From: Polynucleobacter sp. UB-Piko-W3
GTDB lineage: Bacteria > Pseudomonadota > Gammaproteobacteria > Burkholderiales > Burkholderiaceae
Length of the DNA: 64,000 nt
NCBI RefSeq assembly: GCF_018881635.1
Contig: NZ_JACVPY010000002.1
Span: 643,545 to 707,544, forward strand
Direction of reading: 5' to 3'
Shown here: in pieces, positions 9,618-18,465 of the stretch
How the letters are laid out: every line of letters begins with the position of its first letter
Numbering within the stretch: position 1 is the stretch's first letter
The notes under the pieces: generated by a model
Told to the model about the DNA's origin: nothing
Seen by the model: only the letters and a program-made list of their open reading frames with translations
Databases searched by the model: none
Position numbers and translations under genes: made by a program

Positions 9618-10654
9618 GACTGATGGTCATTCTGAATGGATGCTAGCAAAGCCTCTTCTTTTGGCAATACTTCTTCGCTCATGCCAACTTGCAGTAACAG
9701 CTCCATCAAATCAGGAGGTGGCAGGCGAAACCAAGTCATCCACTCTTGACTGATTGGATGTTGCAGGCTTAAGGCATAGGCGTGTAAGGCTTGGCGTTCA
9801 AACAGCAGTGTCTTTGCTGCCCCCGGAGTTTTTTTGCGGTAAACAGGATCACCTAGAAGAGGAAAGCCAAGGGATTCCAAGTGAACGCGAATTTGGTGTG
9901 TGCGCCCGGTTTCTAAGCGACACTCCAATAAAGCAAGAGGGGCCTCACTAAAGCTTCCCTTTGCTAAGCGACGAAATAGAGTAGCTGCAGGCTTTCCTTG
10001 TGCGTTACCAGCAGCCATGCGAAGACGATCACGCTGATCTCTGCCAACAGTTGCTAGCACTTTGCCTTGATTTGGTGCGCCGCCCCAAACCCAAGCTAAA
10101 TATCGACGACCTACAGTTCGCTCTTGAAGCTGTCTTACCAAAGACGTTTGAGCTTGAGCAGTTCGAGCAACCACCATTAATCCCGAGGTGTCTTTGTCCA
10201 AGCGATGAACAATCCCAGCTCTAGGTAATAACTTCAGCTCTGGATAACGAAATAAGAGTCCGTTTAATAGGGTGCCTGACCAATTTCCAGCGGCTGGGTG
10301 AACTACTAGTCCTGCTTGCTTATTAATTACGATGAGGGATTGGTCCTCATAAACAATGTCCAAAGGGATATCTTCAGGACTAAAGGCAAATTGCTCTGGC
10401 ATCTCCTGTGGAAAGACCTTAATACTCTCACCACCATGCAGTAAATAGCGGGCTTTAGTCACTTTCCCGTCAACCATCACAGCCCCTGCCTCAACCCAGG
10501 CTTTGAGTCGATTGCGAGAATAATCTGGCAAAGACCCCGCTAGAACCTTGTCGAGCCTCTCCCCTGCCATCTCTAAAGGGATATCTAGGGAGATGAAATC
10601 CTCTTCATCGATATAATCAATAGGATTCGAATCAGGAGTTTGCGGCAATGCCAC
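9614..10654 (-). CDS. rluD: 23S rRNA pseudouridine synthase RluD
   Basis: Makes pseudouridines in helix 69 of 23S rRNA. It has an N-terminal S4 RNA-binding domain (RLDKVLAGSLPDYSRNRLK) and the RluA-family catalytic motif HRLDKDTSGL. A GTG at 10654 is the likely start, giving 346 residues beginning VALPQTPDS; the open frame reaches 10729, where the residues look unnatural and run into the divergent bamD. An acidic N-terminal stretch (DYIDEEDF) precedes the S4 domain. Its 5' end meets that of bamD, so their signals must overlap. Confidence 0.93.
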   Translation of the reverse strand: MALPQTPDSNPIDYIDEEDFISLDIPLEMAGERLDKVLAGSLPDYSRNRLKAWVEAGAVMVDGKVTKARYLLHGGESIKVFPQEMPEQFAFSPEDIPLDIVYEDQSLIVINKQAGLVVHPAAGNWSGTLLNGLLFRYPELKLLPRAGIVHRLDKDTSGLMVVARTAQAQTSLVRQLQERTVGRRYLAWVWGGAPNQGKVLATVGRDQRDRLRMAAGNAQGKPAATLFRRLAKGSFSEAPLALLECRLETGRTHQIRVHLESLGFPLLGDPVYRKKTPGAAKTLLFERQALHAYALSLQHPISQEWMTWFRLPPPDLMELLLQVGMSEEVLPKEEALLASIQNDHQS

Positions 10655-11565
10655 GCTTAAAGAGCCTTTCAGTTTTGTCCGACGTAATATCAGACGCCAG
10701 TTTAAGGCTTGCTGGAAATGTTGCCTCACTAAAAAAATCCCCTATTCCGAATATCGGCCCATTGGCCCTGCTTTTAGTTATCTTGATGGCAGCACTGTTT
10801 CTGAGCGGATGTGCGGGTAGTGATGGTCAAAAAGACGATACTGATATTTGGTCAGAGGCCAAACTCTATTCTGAGGGAACCGACAAGTTAAATGATGGTG
10901 ACTTTGCTAAGTGCGGTAAATACTTTGAGAAGTTAGAAGCACGCTTTCCATTTGGCCCGTATTCGCAGCAAGCACAAATTAATTCTGCTTATTGCTACTG
11001 GAAGGCACAGGAACAAGCCCAAGCTTTAGTTGCCATTGATCGATTCATCAAGCTTCATCAAGGAAGCCCTAATTTAGATTACGGCTACTATCTTAGAGGT
11101 CTCATTACGTTCAATGATGATTTGGGTTGGCTTGGTAAATTTACGGGTCAAGATTTAAGCGAGCGTGATCCACAGGCAGCCAAGGATGCATTTGAGTCTT
11201 TTAAAGTTGTTGCTGAACGCTTCCCCAATAGCAAATATGCTCCTGACTCTTTGGATCGAATGCGCTATATCGTTAACTCTTTGGCTGAAGCTGATGTGAT
11301 TGTGGCCCGGTATTACTTTCAACGTGGGGCCTACTTAGCCTCAGCCAATCGTGCGCAACTCGTCATTCGGGACTATGACCGCGCTCCTGCAGTAGAGGAA
11401 GCGCTCTATATTCTGTATCAATCCTACAAAAAATTAGGCATGGCGGATCTGAGTAACGATACAGCCCGCGTATTTAAGCTCAACTTTCCGGATAGCCAAA
11501 TGCTAGAGACTGGACAGCGAGTACAAAAAGAACGCAGATGGTGGCAGTTCTGGGTTAAGCCTTAA
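10648..11565 (+). CDS. bamD: Outer membrane assembly lipoprotein BamD (ComL)
   Basis: Essential lipoprotein of the BAM complex that inserts beta-barrel proteins. It has a hydrophobic segment ending in the lipobox LSGC (cysteine near residue 55), then tetratricopeptide repeats of the BamD type (YSQQAQINSAYCYWKAQEQ, followed by further TPRs). The ATG at 10648 gives a 305-residue protein with an unusually long region before the signal peptide; the true start may be a TTG about 27 bases further in. No convincing ribosome-binding site is seen for either. A palindromic terminator follows. Confidence 0.92.
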   Translation: MPRLKSLSVLSDVISDASLRLAGNVASLKKSPIPNIGPLALLLVILMAALFLSGCAGSDGQKDDTDIWSEAKLYSEGTDKLNDGDFAKCGKYFEKLEARFPFGPYSQQAQINSAYCYWKAQEQAQALVAIDRFIKLHQGSPNLDYGYYLRGLITFNDDLGWLGKFTGQDLSERDPQAAKDAFESFKVVAERFPNSKYAPDSLDRMRYIVNSLAEADVIVARYYFQRGAYLASANRAQLVIRDYDRAPAVEEALYILYQSYKKLGMADLSNDTARVFKLNFPDSQMLETGQRVQKERRWWQFWVKP

Positions 11566-11586
11566 TCATTGAAGGTCACATATAAA

Positions 11587-11612
11587 TCCCATTCATATGA
11601 ATGGAATTTTTT
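11587..11612 (+). terminator. Rho-independent terminator after bamD
   Basis: The 16-base palindrome CCATTCATATGAATGG (11589-11604) is followed by AA and six T. It lies between the convergent bamD and alr genes and best serves bamD. Confidence 0.7.
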
Positions 11613-11646
11613 CTTCTAGGGTCTATTTCTTATTTCCGTTGTGGCT

Positions 11647-12762
11647 TTACTTAACAACAACGGGGACCCGTGGAGCCACAGCGCACAGTAGCTCATAGCC
11701 GATGGTGTCGCTCATTTGTGCAACATCATCCACTGGTACTTTGTCACCCCAGAGCTCAACAGTACTGCCAATTTTTGCATGGGGTGCTTTGCGCAAATCA
11801 ATACTCAACATATCCATAGATACACGGCCGACGATAGGACAAACTACGCCGCCGTCTTTGCTGCCATCATTGACCCAGACTGGTGTCCCATCTTTAGCAT
11901 GACGAGGATACCCATCGGCATAACCACACGCCACAATACCAATCCTCATTGCTTGCGGCGCTTCAAAGCGACCACCATAGCCAACGCGATCGCCTTTTTC
12001 TAATGCCTGAATATCAATGATTTCACTCTCGAGTTGCATCACTGCTTTTAAGTGTGCGTTCTTGATATCTGCATATAGCCCGGTGGGTGATGCACCGTAA
12101 AGCATGATTCCTGGCCTCACCCAATCTCCGAGAGCATTTCGATGCCACAATATGGCAGCAGAATTAGCCAATGATGTAGGGGCATCTAAGCCCTCAATCG
12201 TGTCATTAAATAACTCTAATTGACTGCCGACTGTAGGCAAGCGATCAACTTGATCCGCATTTGCGAAATGCGTCATGTGATGCATTTTGTTCCCAGCAGC
12301 ATGTAGGCGGTGAAACGCAGTTCTATAGGCCTCAGGTTTTAAGCCTAAGCGATTCATGCCGGTATTCATTTTCAGAAAAATATTGAAAGACTTATGGGCT
12401 TTGTATTTTTCTAGCCATTGAACTTGCATCTCGCAGTGCACAACTAAGTCACACGACAACTTCTCTGCCAAGGCCAATTCATTTTCATGAAATAACCCTT
12501 CTAAAAGTAGGATTCGTCCTTGCCAGCCAGCCTCCCTTAATCGCAGCGCATTTTGCATATTTAATAGTGCAAAACCGTCTGTAGAAGCCAAACCTTTCAA
12601 TGCCGCCTCAAAAGTATGGCCATAAGCACTAGACTTCACAACGGCCCAAATCTTGGACTCTGGAGCAAGCTCCCGAACTCTGTTTAAATTGTGCTGAAAG
12701 GCATCAGTGTGAATAGATGCCAAAATTGGCCTATTTATTAAGCCATTATCAAAAGCGCCCAT
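11647..12762 (-). CDS. alr: Alanine racemase
   Basis: PLP-dependent racemase supplying D-alanine for peptidoglycan. The 371-residue protein has the PLP-lysine motif in AVVKSSAYGH (a Ser-Ser variant of the usual KADAYGHG), a TIM barrel, and the C-terminal region with catalytic Tyr in RVGYGGRF and IVGRVSMDMLSID. Start: ATG at 12762 has AGGAGG 7 bases upstream; a GTG at 12768 would be too close to it. It is divergent from lplT with about 50 bases between starts. Confidence 0.95.
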   Translation of the reverse strand: MGAFDNGLINRPILASIHTDAFQHNLNRVRELAPESKIWAVVKSSAYGHTFEAALKGLASTDGFALLNMQNALRLREAGWQGRILLLEGLFHENELALAEKLSCDLVVHCEMQVQWLEKYKAHKSFNIFLKMNTGMNRLGLKPEAYRTAFHRLHAAGNKMHHMTHFANADQVDRLPTVGSQLELFNDTIEGLDAPTSLANSAAILWHRNALGDWVRPGIMLYGASPTGLYADIKNAHLKAVMQLESEIIDIQALEKGDRVGYGGRFEAPQAMRIGIVACGYADGYPRHAKDGTPVWVNDGSKDGGVVCPIVGRVSMDMLSIDLRKAPHAKIGSTVELWGDKVPVDDVAQMSDTIGYELLCAVAPRVPVVVK

Positions 12763-12812
12763 ATTCACCCCTCCTTTCGTGTTTTAATGGATTCAATGAC
12801 TAGATTGTACGA

Positions 12813-14132
12813 ATGAACCGTAGTTTTTACACCATTATGGCGGCGCAATTTTTTTCGTCGCTTGCTGATAATGCATTGCTGATCGCAGCAATTGCCCTTT
12901 TGGCCCAGCTTCATGCTCCGGCCTGGATGACCCCTTTACTCAAATTGTTCTTCGTATTGTCCTATGTGCTGCTGGCAGCCTTCGTAGGCGCCTTTGCAGA
13001 CTCCCGCCCCAAGGGCAATGTCATGTTTATCACCAATACAATCAAATTTGTAGGTTGCGTCGTAATGCTGTTCGGAAGTCACCCATTGCTGTCTTATGCG
13101 ATCGTGGGTCTTGGGGCTGCCGCTTATTCTCCAGCCAAATATGGCATTTTGACTGAATTACTTCCTCCAGAAAAGCTCGTAGCTGCCAATGGCTGGATTG
13201 AAGGTCTGACCGTAGGCTCAATTATTTTAGGCACTGTTTTGGGCGGCGTCTTGATTAGTAGTACAGTTTCTGGAAGCCTCTTGGCATTAGACGTTCCAAC
13301 CTTAGAGACCGGAATTGATACCCCTGCAGAATCAGCTATCCTGATCATCATGATGATTTACATCATCGCCGCACTAATCAATCTCAAGATTCCAGATACT
13401 GGTGCGCGCTATGTTGCTCAAAAGGCTAACCCCATTGAGTTGATCAAAGATTTTTCTGTGTGCTTTAAAACTTTGTGGAATGATCGCTTAGGTCAAATTT
13501 CATTAGCTGTGACGACCTTGTTTTGGGGTGCTGGTGCTACTTTGCAATTTATTGTGATTAAGTGGGCTCAGGTTGCTTTACATATGAACCTATCCCAAAG
13601 CGCTATTCTGCAAGCCATCTCAGCTATTGGTGTTGCTGGCGGCGCCGTTTGGGCTGCTTCACGAGTACCGCTGCGCAACTCATTAAAAGTGCTCCCTTAT
13701 GGTATCGCTATGGGTCTAGTGGTTTGTGTGATGGCCATCTACAACTCTAATATGCTGCCCGATGTAACTGTAATGACAATCGGCAAGATGGAAGTTAGCC
13801 TGAATTTGTTGCCTGCCTATTTCTTGCTGATAGTGGTTGGATGGCTTGCAGGTTATTTTGTTGTACCAATGAACGCTCTACTTCAGCATCGCGGTCATGT
13901 TCTAATGTCTGCTGGCCACTCTATTGCAGTTCAAAACTTTAATGAGAATATTTCAGTGCTGATGATGTTGGCAATGTATTCGATGTTGATCTGGTTTGAT
14001 GTGCCCATTCCTTACGTCATCATTGGCTTTGGATTTGCTGTTAGCGCCATCATGTGGCTGGTGATTAAGCGTCACGCGAAGAACCAAGCTGAATATGACT
14101 CAATGCACCTGATTGGTGAGCACAAGCATTAA
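12813..14132 (+). CDS. lplT: Lysophospholipid transporter LplT
   Basis: Inner-membrane MFS transporter that flips lysophospholipids inward for re-acylation. The 439-residue protein has about 12 hydrophobic segments and the LplT-type N-terminus MNRSFYTIMAAQFFSSLADNA, plus PAKYGILTELLPPEKLVAANG, which is strongly characteristic. In enterobacteria it pairs with the acyltransferase aas; no aas is in this window. It converges with the psi-like gene, and the two coding regions overlap by 4 bases. Confidence 0.93.
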   Translation: MNRSFYTIMAAQFFSSLADNALLIAAIALLAQLHAPAWMTPLLKLFFVLSYVLLAAFVGAFADSRPKGNVMFITNTIKFVGCVVMLFGSHPLLSYAIVGLGAAAYSPAKYGILTELLPPEKLVAANGWIEGLTVGSIILGTVLGGVLISSTVSGSLLALDVPTLETGIDTPAESAILIIMMIYIIAALINLKIPDTGARYVAQKANPIELIKDFSVCFKTLWNDRLGQISLAVTTLFWGAGATLQFIVIKWAQVALHMNLSQSAILQAISAIGVAGGAVWAASRVPLRNSLKVLPYGIAMGLVVCVMAIYNSNMLPDVTVMTIGKMEVSLNLLPAYFLLIVVGWLAGYFVVPMNALLQHRGHVLMSAGHSIAVQNFNENISVLMMLAMYSMLIWFDVPIPYVIIGFGFAVSAIMWLVIKRHAKNQAEYDSMHLIGEHKH

Positions 14133-14662
14133 ATATTTTGCAGTACTGACTTCGCTAATAGTAGATCCTGCCAGAGCAATGCCTTATCTTTTGGCTTGGC
14201 AACCAACTGAGCTAAATCAAATGAGGCAATCACTGGGATTTCTTCATCAGAACCATTATTTAATGCCAGAATAGTTTCGCGCAGCTGCGGCAATGCATCT
14301 CGCTCACCCGTAATTTTTTGAGCAACAGCACCGCCAAAGGCAAGCGCCACAACTGGCAAACCATTATCGGGAGCTTGGAGCTGCTTTAAATCATCGCTAG
14401 CATTCTTCCATGACCACTCTTGGGGTCCTAAGCCCAAAGCTCGAATCATGCTCTGAAAGAGAGTCTGCGCATCACCCTGTGGTTGTGTTCCAAAAAACCA
14501 CCAATATCCTTGAGGCGTCTTTTCAACTGCTTCCACGCTCTTGGTATCTGTAGTCTGAATAGCTACTGAAGAGCTTGCGGGTGGAGATGAGCCATTACTA
14601 TCCCTAGTTGACCACTGGGTGATACCCATTTCTTTTAAGAAGGTAGATTGTGTATTGCTCAT
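14129..14662 (-). CDS. Putative DNA polymerase III psi-like (HolD-like) protein
   Basis: The 177-residue protein starts with a stretch (about residues 10-20) KEMGITQWSTRD that closely resembles the N-terminal clamp-loader-binding peptide of enterobacterial HolD (psi), recalled as QLGITQWSLRR. A poorly conserved, Ser-rich linker follows to about residue 50, then a compact domain, and the C-terminus KALLWQDLLLAKSVLQ resembles the ARAALWQQI helix of HolD. In E. coli holD is also next to rimI, and the two genes here overlap by 4 bases. Psi has a fold related to uracil-DNA glycosylases, so the protein may otherwise be annotated as a degenerate glycosylase; the glycosylase active-site motifs are not seen. 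Function is inferred. Confidence 0.6.
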   Translation of the reverse strand: MSNTQSTFLKEMGITQWSTRDSNGSSPPASSSVAIQTTDTKSVEAVEKTPQGYWWFFGTQPQGDAQTLFQSMIRALGLGPQEWSWKNASDDLKQLQAPDNGLPVVALAFGGAVAQKITGERDALPQLRETILALNNGSDEEIPVIASFDLAQLVAKPKDKALLWQDLLLAKSVLQNI

Positions 14663-15174
14663 GCCTCTAGCTTAATCGATTTAGCCATTACTAAAGCATC
14701 TTCCCTGGCTCCTAATTGGGGGTCGGCTGGATAGTAGTTTTTACGTATGCCTATTTGCTCATATCCTATTTTTTGGTACAGGGCGACTGCAGCTGCATTT
14801 GATGGCCTGACTTCAAGAATCATTCTAGGCATCTTTTGTTGGGCTGCAACACCTTCAATTGCCGCCATTATTCTGGTGGCTAATCCGAGCTGGCGTAATT
14901 TTGGTGAAACCGTGATGTTGAGCAAATGCAATTCATCCACAGCAGGAAAGAGGATGCAATAGGCCCATAAGATGTCTGGATCTAAATACGAGCCTTTGAC
15001 GACTTGATCTACTTGTGGGCGAATGCAATAGGCCCAGTGGCCTGCGGCTAGAGAGTCTGTGAAGTTGCCTTTGGTCCAAGGGTGAAGATGCGACACCGCT
15101 TCAATTGCTAGAACAGCATCCAAATCTGCAGCCTGCATCGGCAAAAAAGAAAGTTCAGCAATACTCTCAGACAT
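14659..15174 (-). CDS. rimI: Ribosomal protein bS18 alanine N-acetyltransferase RimI
   Basis: GNAT acetyltransferase acting on the N-terminal alanine of bS18. The 171-residue protein has MQAADLDAVLAIEAVSHLHPWT at the N-terminus (typical of RimI), the acetyl-CoA-binding region LRQLGLATRIM (a variant of RxxGxA), and the C-terminal LEVRPSNAAAVALYQKIGYE motif. It overlaps tsaB by one base and the psi-like gene by 4 bases; tsaB-rimI pairing is widespread. Confidence 0.94.
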   Translation of the reverse strand: MSESIAELSFLPMQAADLDAVLAIEAVSHLHPWTKGNFTDSLAAGHWAYCIRPQVDQVVKGSYLDPDILWAYCILFPAVDELHLLNITVSPKLRQLGLATRIMAAIEGVAAQQKMPRMILEVRPSNAAAVALYQKIGYEQIGIRKNYYPADPQLGAREDALVMAKSIKLEA

Positions 15175-15902
15175 TACTTCAACAACTCCAGGCGCTCTTG
15201 TGTGGTTAATGCTACTTTGTCACGCACATACAGTGGCTCGAGTTCTCGCACATTAATTTCCCGCCCCTCTTTGAGCGCTTGCTTTGCAAAGTCTAGGATG
15301 CCTAAGGCGCTTAAGTGAATTTCGATATCAAGAGCATTAGAGGGCAGTGTCATCTTTGCTTTAGAAAATAATCGATCGCCGTAGGCTTTAATGGCATTAC
15401 CTGCTAAAAAAGATACATCAGTGAGATCTAATTCTTCCGGTTTTGATAAATGAATATCGCCAATACGTTTTGGTAGATGCTGTTTCTGAATAGCGGTCTC
15501 GTATTTGGCCCAGTAGATTTCATCCATACGCGCATCGATGGCAATGGTAAAGTTTCTTGGCTTAATCTTCTCAAAGTCATGTCTTTTCGATAATTGAGCT
15601 GCAATGGCATCCACACTAGTAACCGGCACAATGGGCAGATCGCATGAAACTCCAAGGCCTTGAGCTGCAGCAACACCAAGCCGGACGCCTGTAAAAGCTC
15701 CAGGACCAATGCCAACAGCAATCGCATCAAGCTCATTTAACTTCATGTTTGCTTGCTGTAGAAGAGCTTTTACCCAAGGTAAAACTAGTTGGCTAGCGCC
15801 AGCCGACGCTAACTCATGTCGGAGAATGGGTGTTTCATCACCTAAAGATAAAGCCACCGAACACCAAGCTGTTGAGGTGTCGATGGCTAATATGCGCGTC
15901 AA
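15174..15902 (-). CDS. tsaB: tRNA threonylcarbamoyladenosine biosynthesis protein TsaB
   Basis: Scaffold partner of TsaD in making t6A37 on ANN-decoding tRNAs. The 242-residue protein has the ASKHA-fold N-terminal motif RILAIDTSTAWCSVAL and the IGPGAFTGVRLG motif, typical of TsaB. Its C-terminal part ends with the YVRDKV segment. It begins a minus-strand cluster tsaB-rimI-psi-like gene, 35 bases after the methylmalonyl-CoA epimerase-like gene, so it might be transcribed with the propionate genes. Confidence 0.95.
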   Translation of the reverse strand: MTRILAIDTSTAWCSVALSLGDETPILRHELASAGASQLVLPWVKALLQQANMKLNELDAIAVGIGPGAFTGVRLGVAAAQGLGVSCDLPIVPVTSVDAIAAQLSKRHDFEKIKPRNFTIAIDARMDEIYWAKYETAIQKQHLPKRIGDIHLSKPEELDLTDVSFLAGNAIKAYGDRLFSKAKMTLPSNALDIEIHLSALGILDFAKQALKEGREINVRELEPLYVRDKVALTTQERLELLK

Positions 15903-15937
15903 TTTGAACTCTTTTTTAGTTTGCTTGGAAAGTCGAA

Positions 15938-16405
15938 TTATGAACCCAATTCTGCTATTACTTCGGGGGGAGCTTGAACAAGTTCAAGTAAGACTCCCTC
16001 TCCACTTATGGGGAACTCATCATTCCCTTTGGGATGAATAAAAGTGATGTCATATCCTGCTGCACCTTTACGGATTCCACCAGGAGCAAACCGTAGCCCA
16101 TTCGCGGATAACCACTCAACTGCTTTAGGCAGATCATCCACCCATAAACCGATGTGATTTAAAGGAGTTTGATGCACTGCAGGCTTCTTTTCAATATCAA
16201 AGGGCTGCATCAGATCTACCTCAATTTCATGAGCGCCTTTGCCAATCGAACAAATGTCTTCATCCACGTTTTCACGCTCAGAAACAAAGGTGCTTTTATA
16301 GTTAAAGCCGAGCATATCAACCCACAACTTCTTGAGGCTATCTTTACTTTCTCCACCAATAGCGATTTGCTGAATGCCCAAAATTTTGAACGGCTTAGCT
16401 GACAT
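15938..16405 (-). CDS. VOC-family protein, probable methylmalonyl-CoA epimerase
   Basis: The 155-residue protein shows two beta-alpha-beta-beta-beta vicinal-oxygen-chelate modules: [10 protein letters not shown] near the N-terminus and [18 protein letters not shown] around residue 90, with candidate metal ligands His93 and Glu near the C-terminus (VLLELVQ). Its start has AAGGAG just upstream. It lies directly after pccA in a cluster with pccB, meaB and methylmalonyl-CoA mutase, where the epimerase converting (S)- to (R)-methylmalonyl-CoA is otherwise missing. The role is therefore inferred mostly from context; a glyoxalase-like role is the alternative. Confidence 0.75.
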   Translation of the reverse strand: MSAKPFKILGIQQIAIGGESKDSLKKLWVDMLGFNYKSTFVSERENVDEDICSIGKGAHEIEVDLMQPFDIEKKPAVHQTPLNHIGLWVDDLPKAVEWLSANGLRFAPGGIRKGAAGYDITFIHPKGNDEFPISGEGVLLELVQAPPEVIAELGS

Positions 16406-16414
16406 AACTACTCC

Positions 16415-18451
16415 TTATTCAAAGCGAATGATGAGCTGATCAACCGCCAAGCTATCACCTTCTTTAGCGCATATCTCTGAGACGACACCGTCTTGTAACG
16501 CAGAAATCGTATTTTCCATTTTCATGGCTTCGATGGATGCGAGTTTTTGTCCGGCCGTTACAGCGTCACCAACCTTAATGGCTATCTTTGTCAAGAGACC
16601 AGGCATCGGTGACATCACTAATTTGGAGGTATCAGGCGGCAACTTCACTGGCATACGCCTCTGTAACTCAGCACCAAGGGGGCTTAGCACCATGCACTCA
16701 AAGTGAGTGCCGTCGAGAGTTAGCAGATGTCGCACACCCCGTCGTTCAACCTGTGCAGTCACTTTGTGGGTGCCATTCATGGTGGCATGAAGGCAAATTT
16801 GCCCCGGACGCCAATGACTCACTATGTCATAGCGACTGACACCATCAGGCTCATCGATATACACCGAATAGATGCCATCTTTTAGCTCAACACGAATAGG
16901 AACTTCAACAGGATCATGCATGGACCCTGATTTTTTACCAGTGACCACAACAAACTTCTTTGCAATGATCATTTCATGACCGGGCAACTGACCATCAATC
17001 ATTTTGATGTGCTCTAGATAGCGATAGCGCATAAATGCAGCCAATGCAGCTAAGCGCTTTGGGTCAACCGGTTGGACGGAGTCCTTTTTAAATCCCTCTG
17101 GATACTCCTGTGCAATAAACCCAGTAGTGAAATCTCCACTCACAAAACGGGGGTGCTGCAATAAGGCTGCCTGAAAAGGAATATTTGAATGAATGCCCCG
17201 AATCACAAAGTCATTTAGAGCCGAACGCATTTTCTCAATCGCTTCTGCCCGATCCTTGCCGTGAACAATTAACTTTGCAATCATCGAGTCGTAATACATT
17301 GGGATTTCGCCGCCCTCGTACACGCCCGTATCTACTCTTACACCGTTGACTGACTCTGGTGGTCGATATTTCACTAGGCGGCCAGTAGACGGTAAAAAGT
17401 TGCGGAATGGATCGTCTGCATTAATACGACACTCCATTGACCAGCCATCTAATTTCACATCTTCTTGCTTAAAAGCCAGCTTTTCCCCAGCGGCAACACG
17501 AATCATCTGCTCAACGAGGTCAAGACCCGTAATCGATTCAGTTACTGGATGCTCAACCTGTAAACGGGTATTCATCTCCAGGAAGTAAAAAGACTTGTCT
17601 TTTCCAACTACAAATTCCACTGTGCCGGCAGACTGATAATTGACCGCTTTAGCCAAGGCAACTGCTTGTTTGCCCATTGCCTTACGAGTTTCAGGATCGA
17701 TAAATGGGGAAGGCGCTTCTTCAATCACTTTCTGATGACGACGTTGAATCGAGCAATCGCGCTCATTCAAATACACCACATTGCCATGAGAATCGCCCAA
17801 GATCTGAATTTCAATATGGCGTGGACCTTCAACAAACTTCTCAATAAAAATACGATCGTCTCCAAAACTACTCATCGCCTCAGTTTTGCAAGCAGCAAAA
17901 CCCTCGGAAGTTTCTTTGTCATTAAATGCCACACGCAAACCTTTACCACCACCGCCTGCCGAAGCTTTAATCATGACGGGATAGCCAATACCTTGTGCAA
18001 TCTTGACCGCTTCGTCGCTAGTTGCAATCGCCTCATTGTGGCCAGGGATCGTATTGACCTTAGCCTCTATAGCCAACTTCTTAGAGGCAATTTTGTCTCC
18101 CATGGCCGCAATCGATTGGTATTTTGGGCCAATAAAGATGATCCCCTCTTCTTCACAACGTTTGGCAAACTGCTCGTTCTCAGATAAAAAGCCATAGCCG
18201 GGGTGAACTGCTTGTGCACCAGTATCTTTACAAGCTTGAATGATCCGATCGATCACCAAATATGATTCCCTAGAGGGTGCAGGCCCAATGCAAACAGCCT
18301 CATCTGCTAATTGCACGTGTCGCGCTTCCTGATCAGCCTCTGAGTAAACAGCAACCGTCTTAATGCCCATCTTCTTGGCAGTACTCATTACACGGCATGC
18401 GATCTCACCGCGGTTGGCAATGAGTATTTTCGTAAACATTTTTGTAGTCAT
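16415..18451 (-). CDS. pccA: Propionyl-CoA carboxylase, biotin-containing alpha subunit
   Basis: Carries biotin carboxylase and biotin carrier functions that supply CO2 to the beta subunit. The 678-residue protein begins with KILIANRGEIACRV, has ATP-grasp motifs (KASAGGGGKGLR, ERDCSIQRRHQKVIEEAPS), EMNTRLQVEHPVTE and the biotinylation motif EAMKMEN near the C-terminus. The order and the partner genes make propionyl-CoA the likely substrate rather than methylcrotonyl-CoA. An alternative ATG lies 12 bases inside. pccB is 15 bases upstream. Confidence 0.94.
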   Translation of the reverse strand: MTTKMFTKILIANRGEIACRVMSTAKKMGIKTVAVYSEADQEARHVQLADEAVCIGPAPSRESYLVIDRIIQACKDTGAQAVHPGYGFLSENEQFAKRCEEEGIIFIGPKYQSIAAMGDKIASKKLAIEAKVNTIPGHNEAIATSDEAVKIAQGIGYPVMIKASAGGGGKGLRVAFNDKETSEGFAACKTEAMSSFGDDRIFIEKFVEGPRHIEIQILGDSHGNVVYLNERDCSIQRRHQKVIEEAPSPFIDPETRKAMGKQAVALAKAVNYQSAGTVEFVVGKDKSFYFLEMNTRLQVEHPVTESITGLDLVEQMIRVAAGEKLAFKQEDVKLDGWSMECRINADDPFRNFLPSTGRLVKYRPPESVNGVRVDTGVYEGGEIPMYYDSMIAKLIVHGKDRAEAIEKMRSALNDFVIRGIHSNIPFQAALLQHPRFVSGDFTTGFIAQEYPEGFKKDSVQPVDPKRLAALAAFMRYRYLEHIKMIDGQLPGHEMIIAKKFVVVTGKKSGSMHDPVEVPIRVELKDGIYSVYIDEPDGVSRYDIVSHWRPGQICLHATMNGTHKVTAQVERRGVRHLLTLDGTHFECMVLSPLGAELQRRMPVKLPPDTSKLVMSPMPGLLTKIAIKVGDAVTAGQKLASIEAMKMENTISALQDGVVSEICAKEGDSLAVDQLIIRFE

Positions 18452-18465
18452 GATTTGTCGCGCCT

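Noticed and set aside
17666..18187. A 173-residue plus-strand frame
   Set aside because: Antisense shadow of pccA with odd composition and no start signals.
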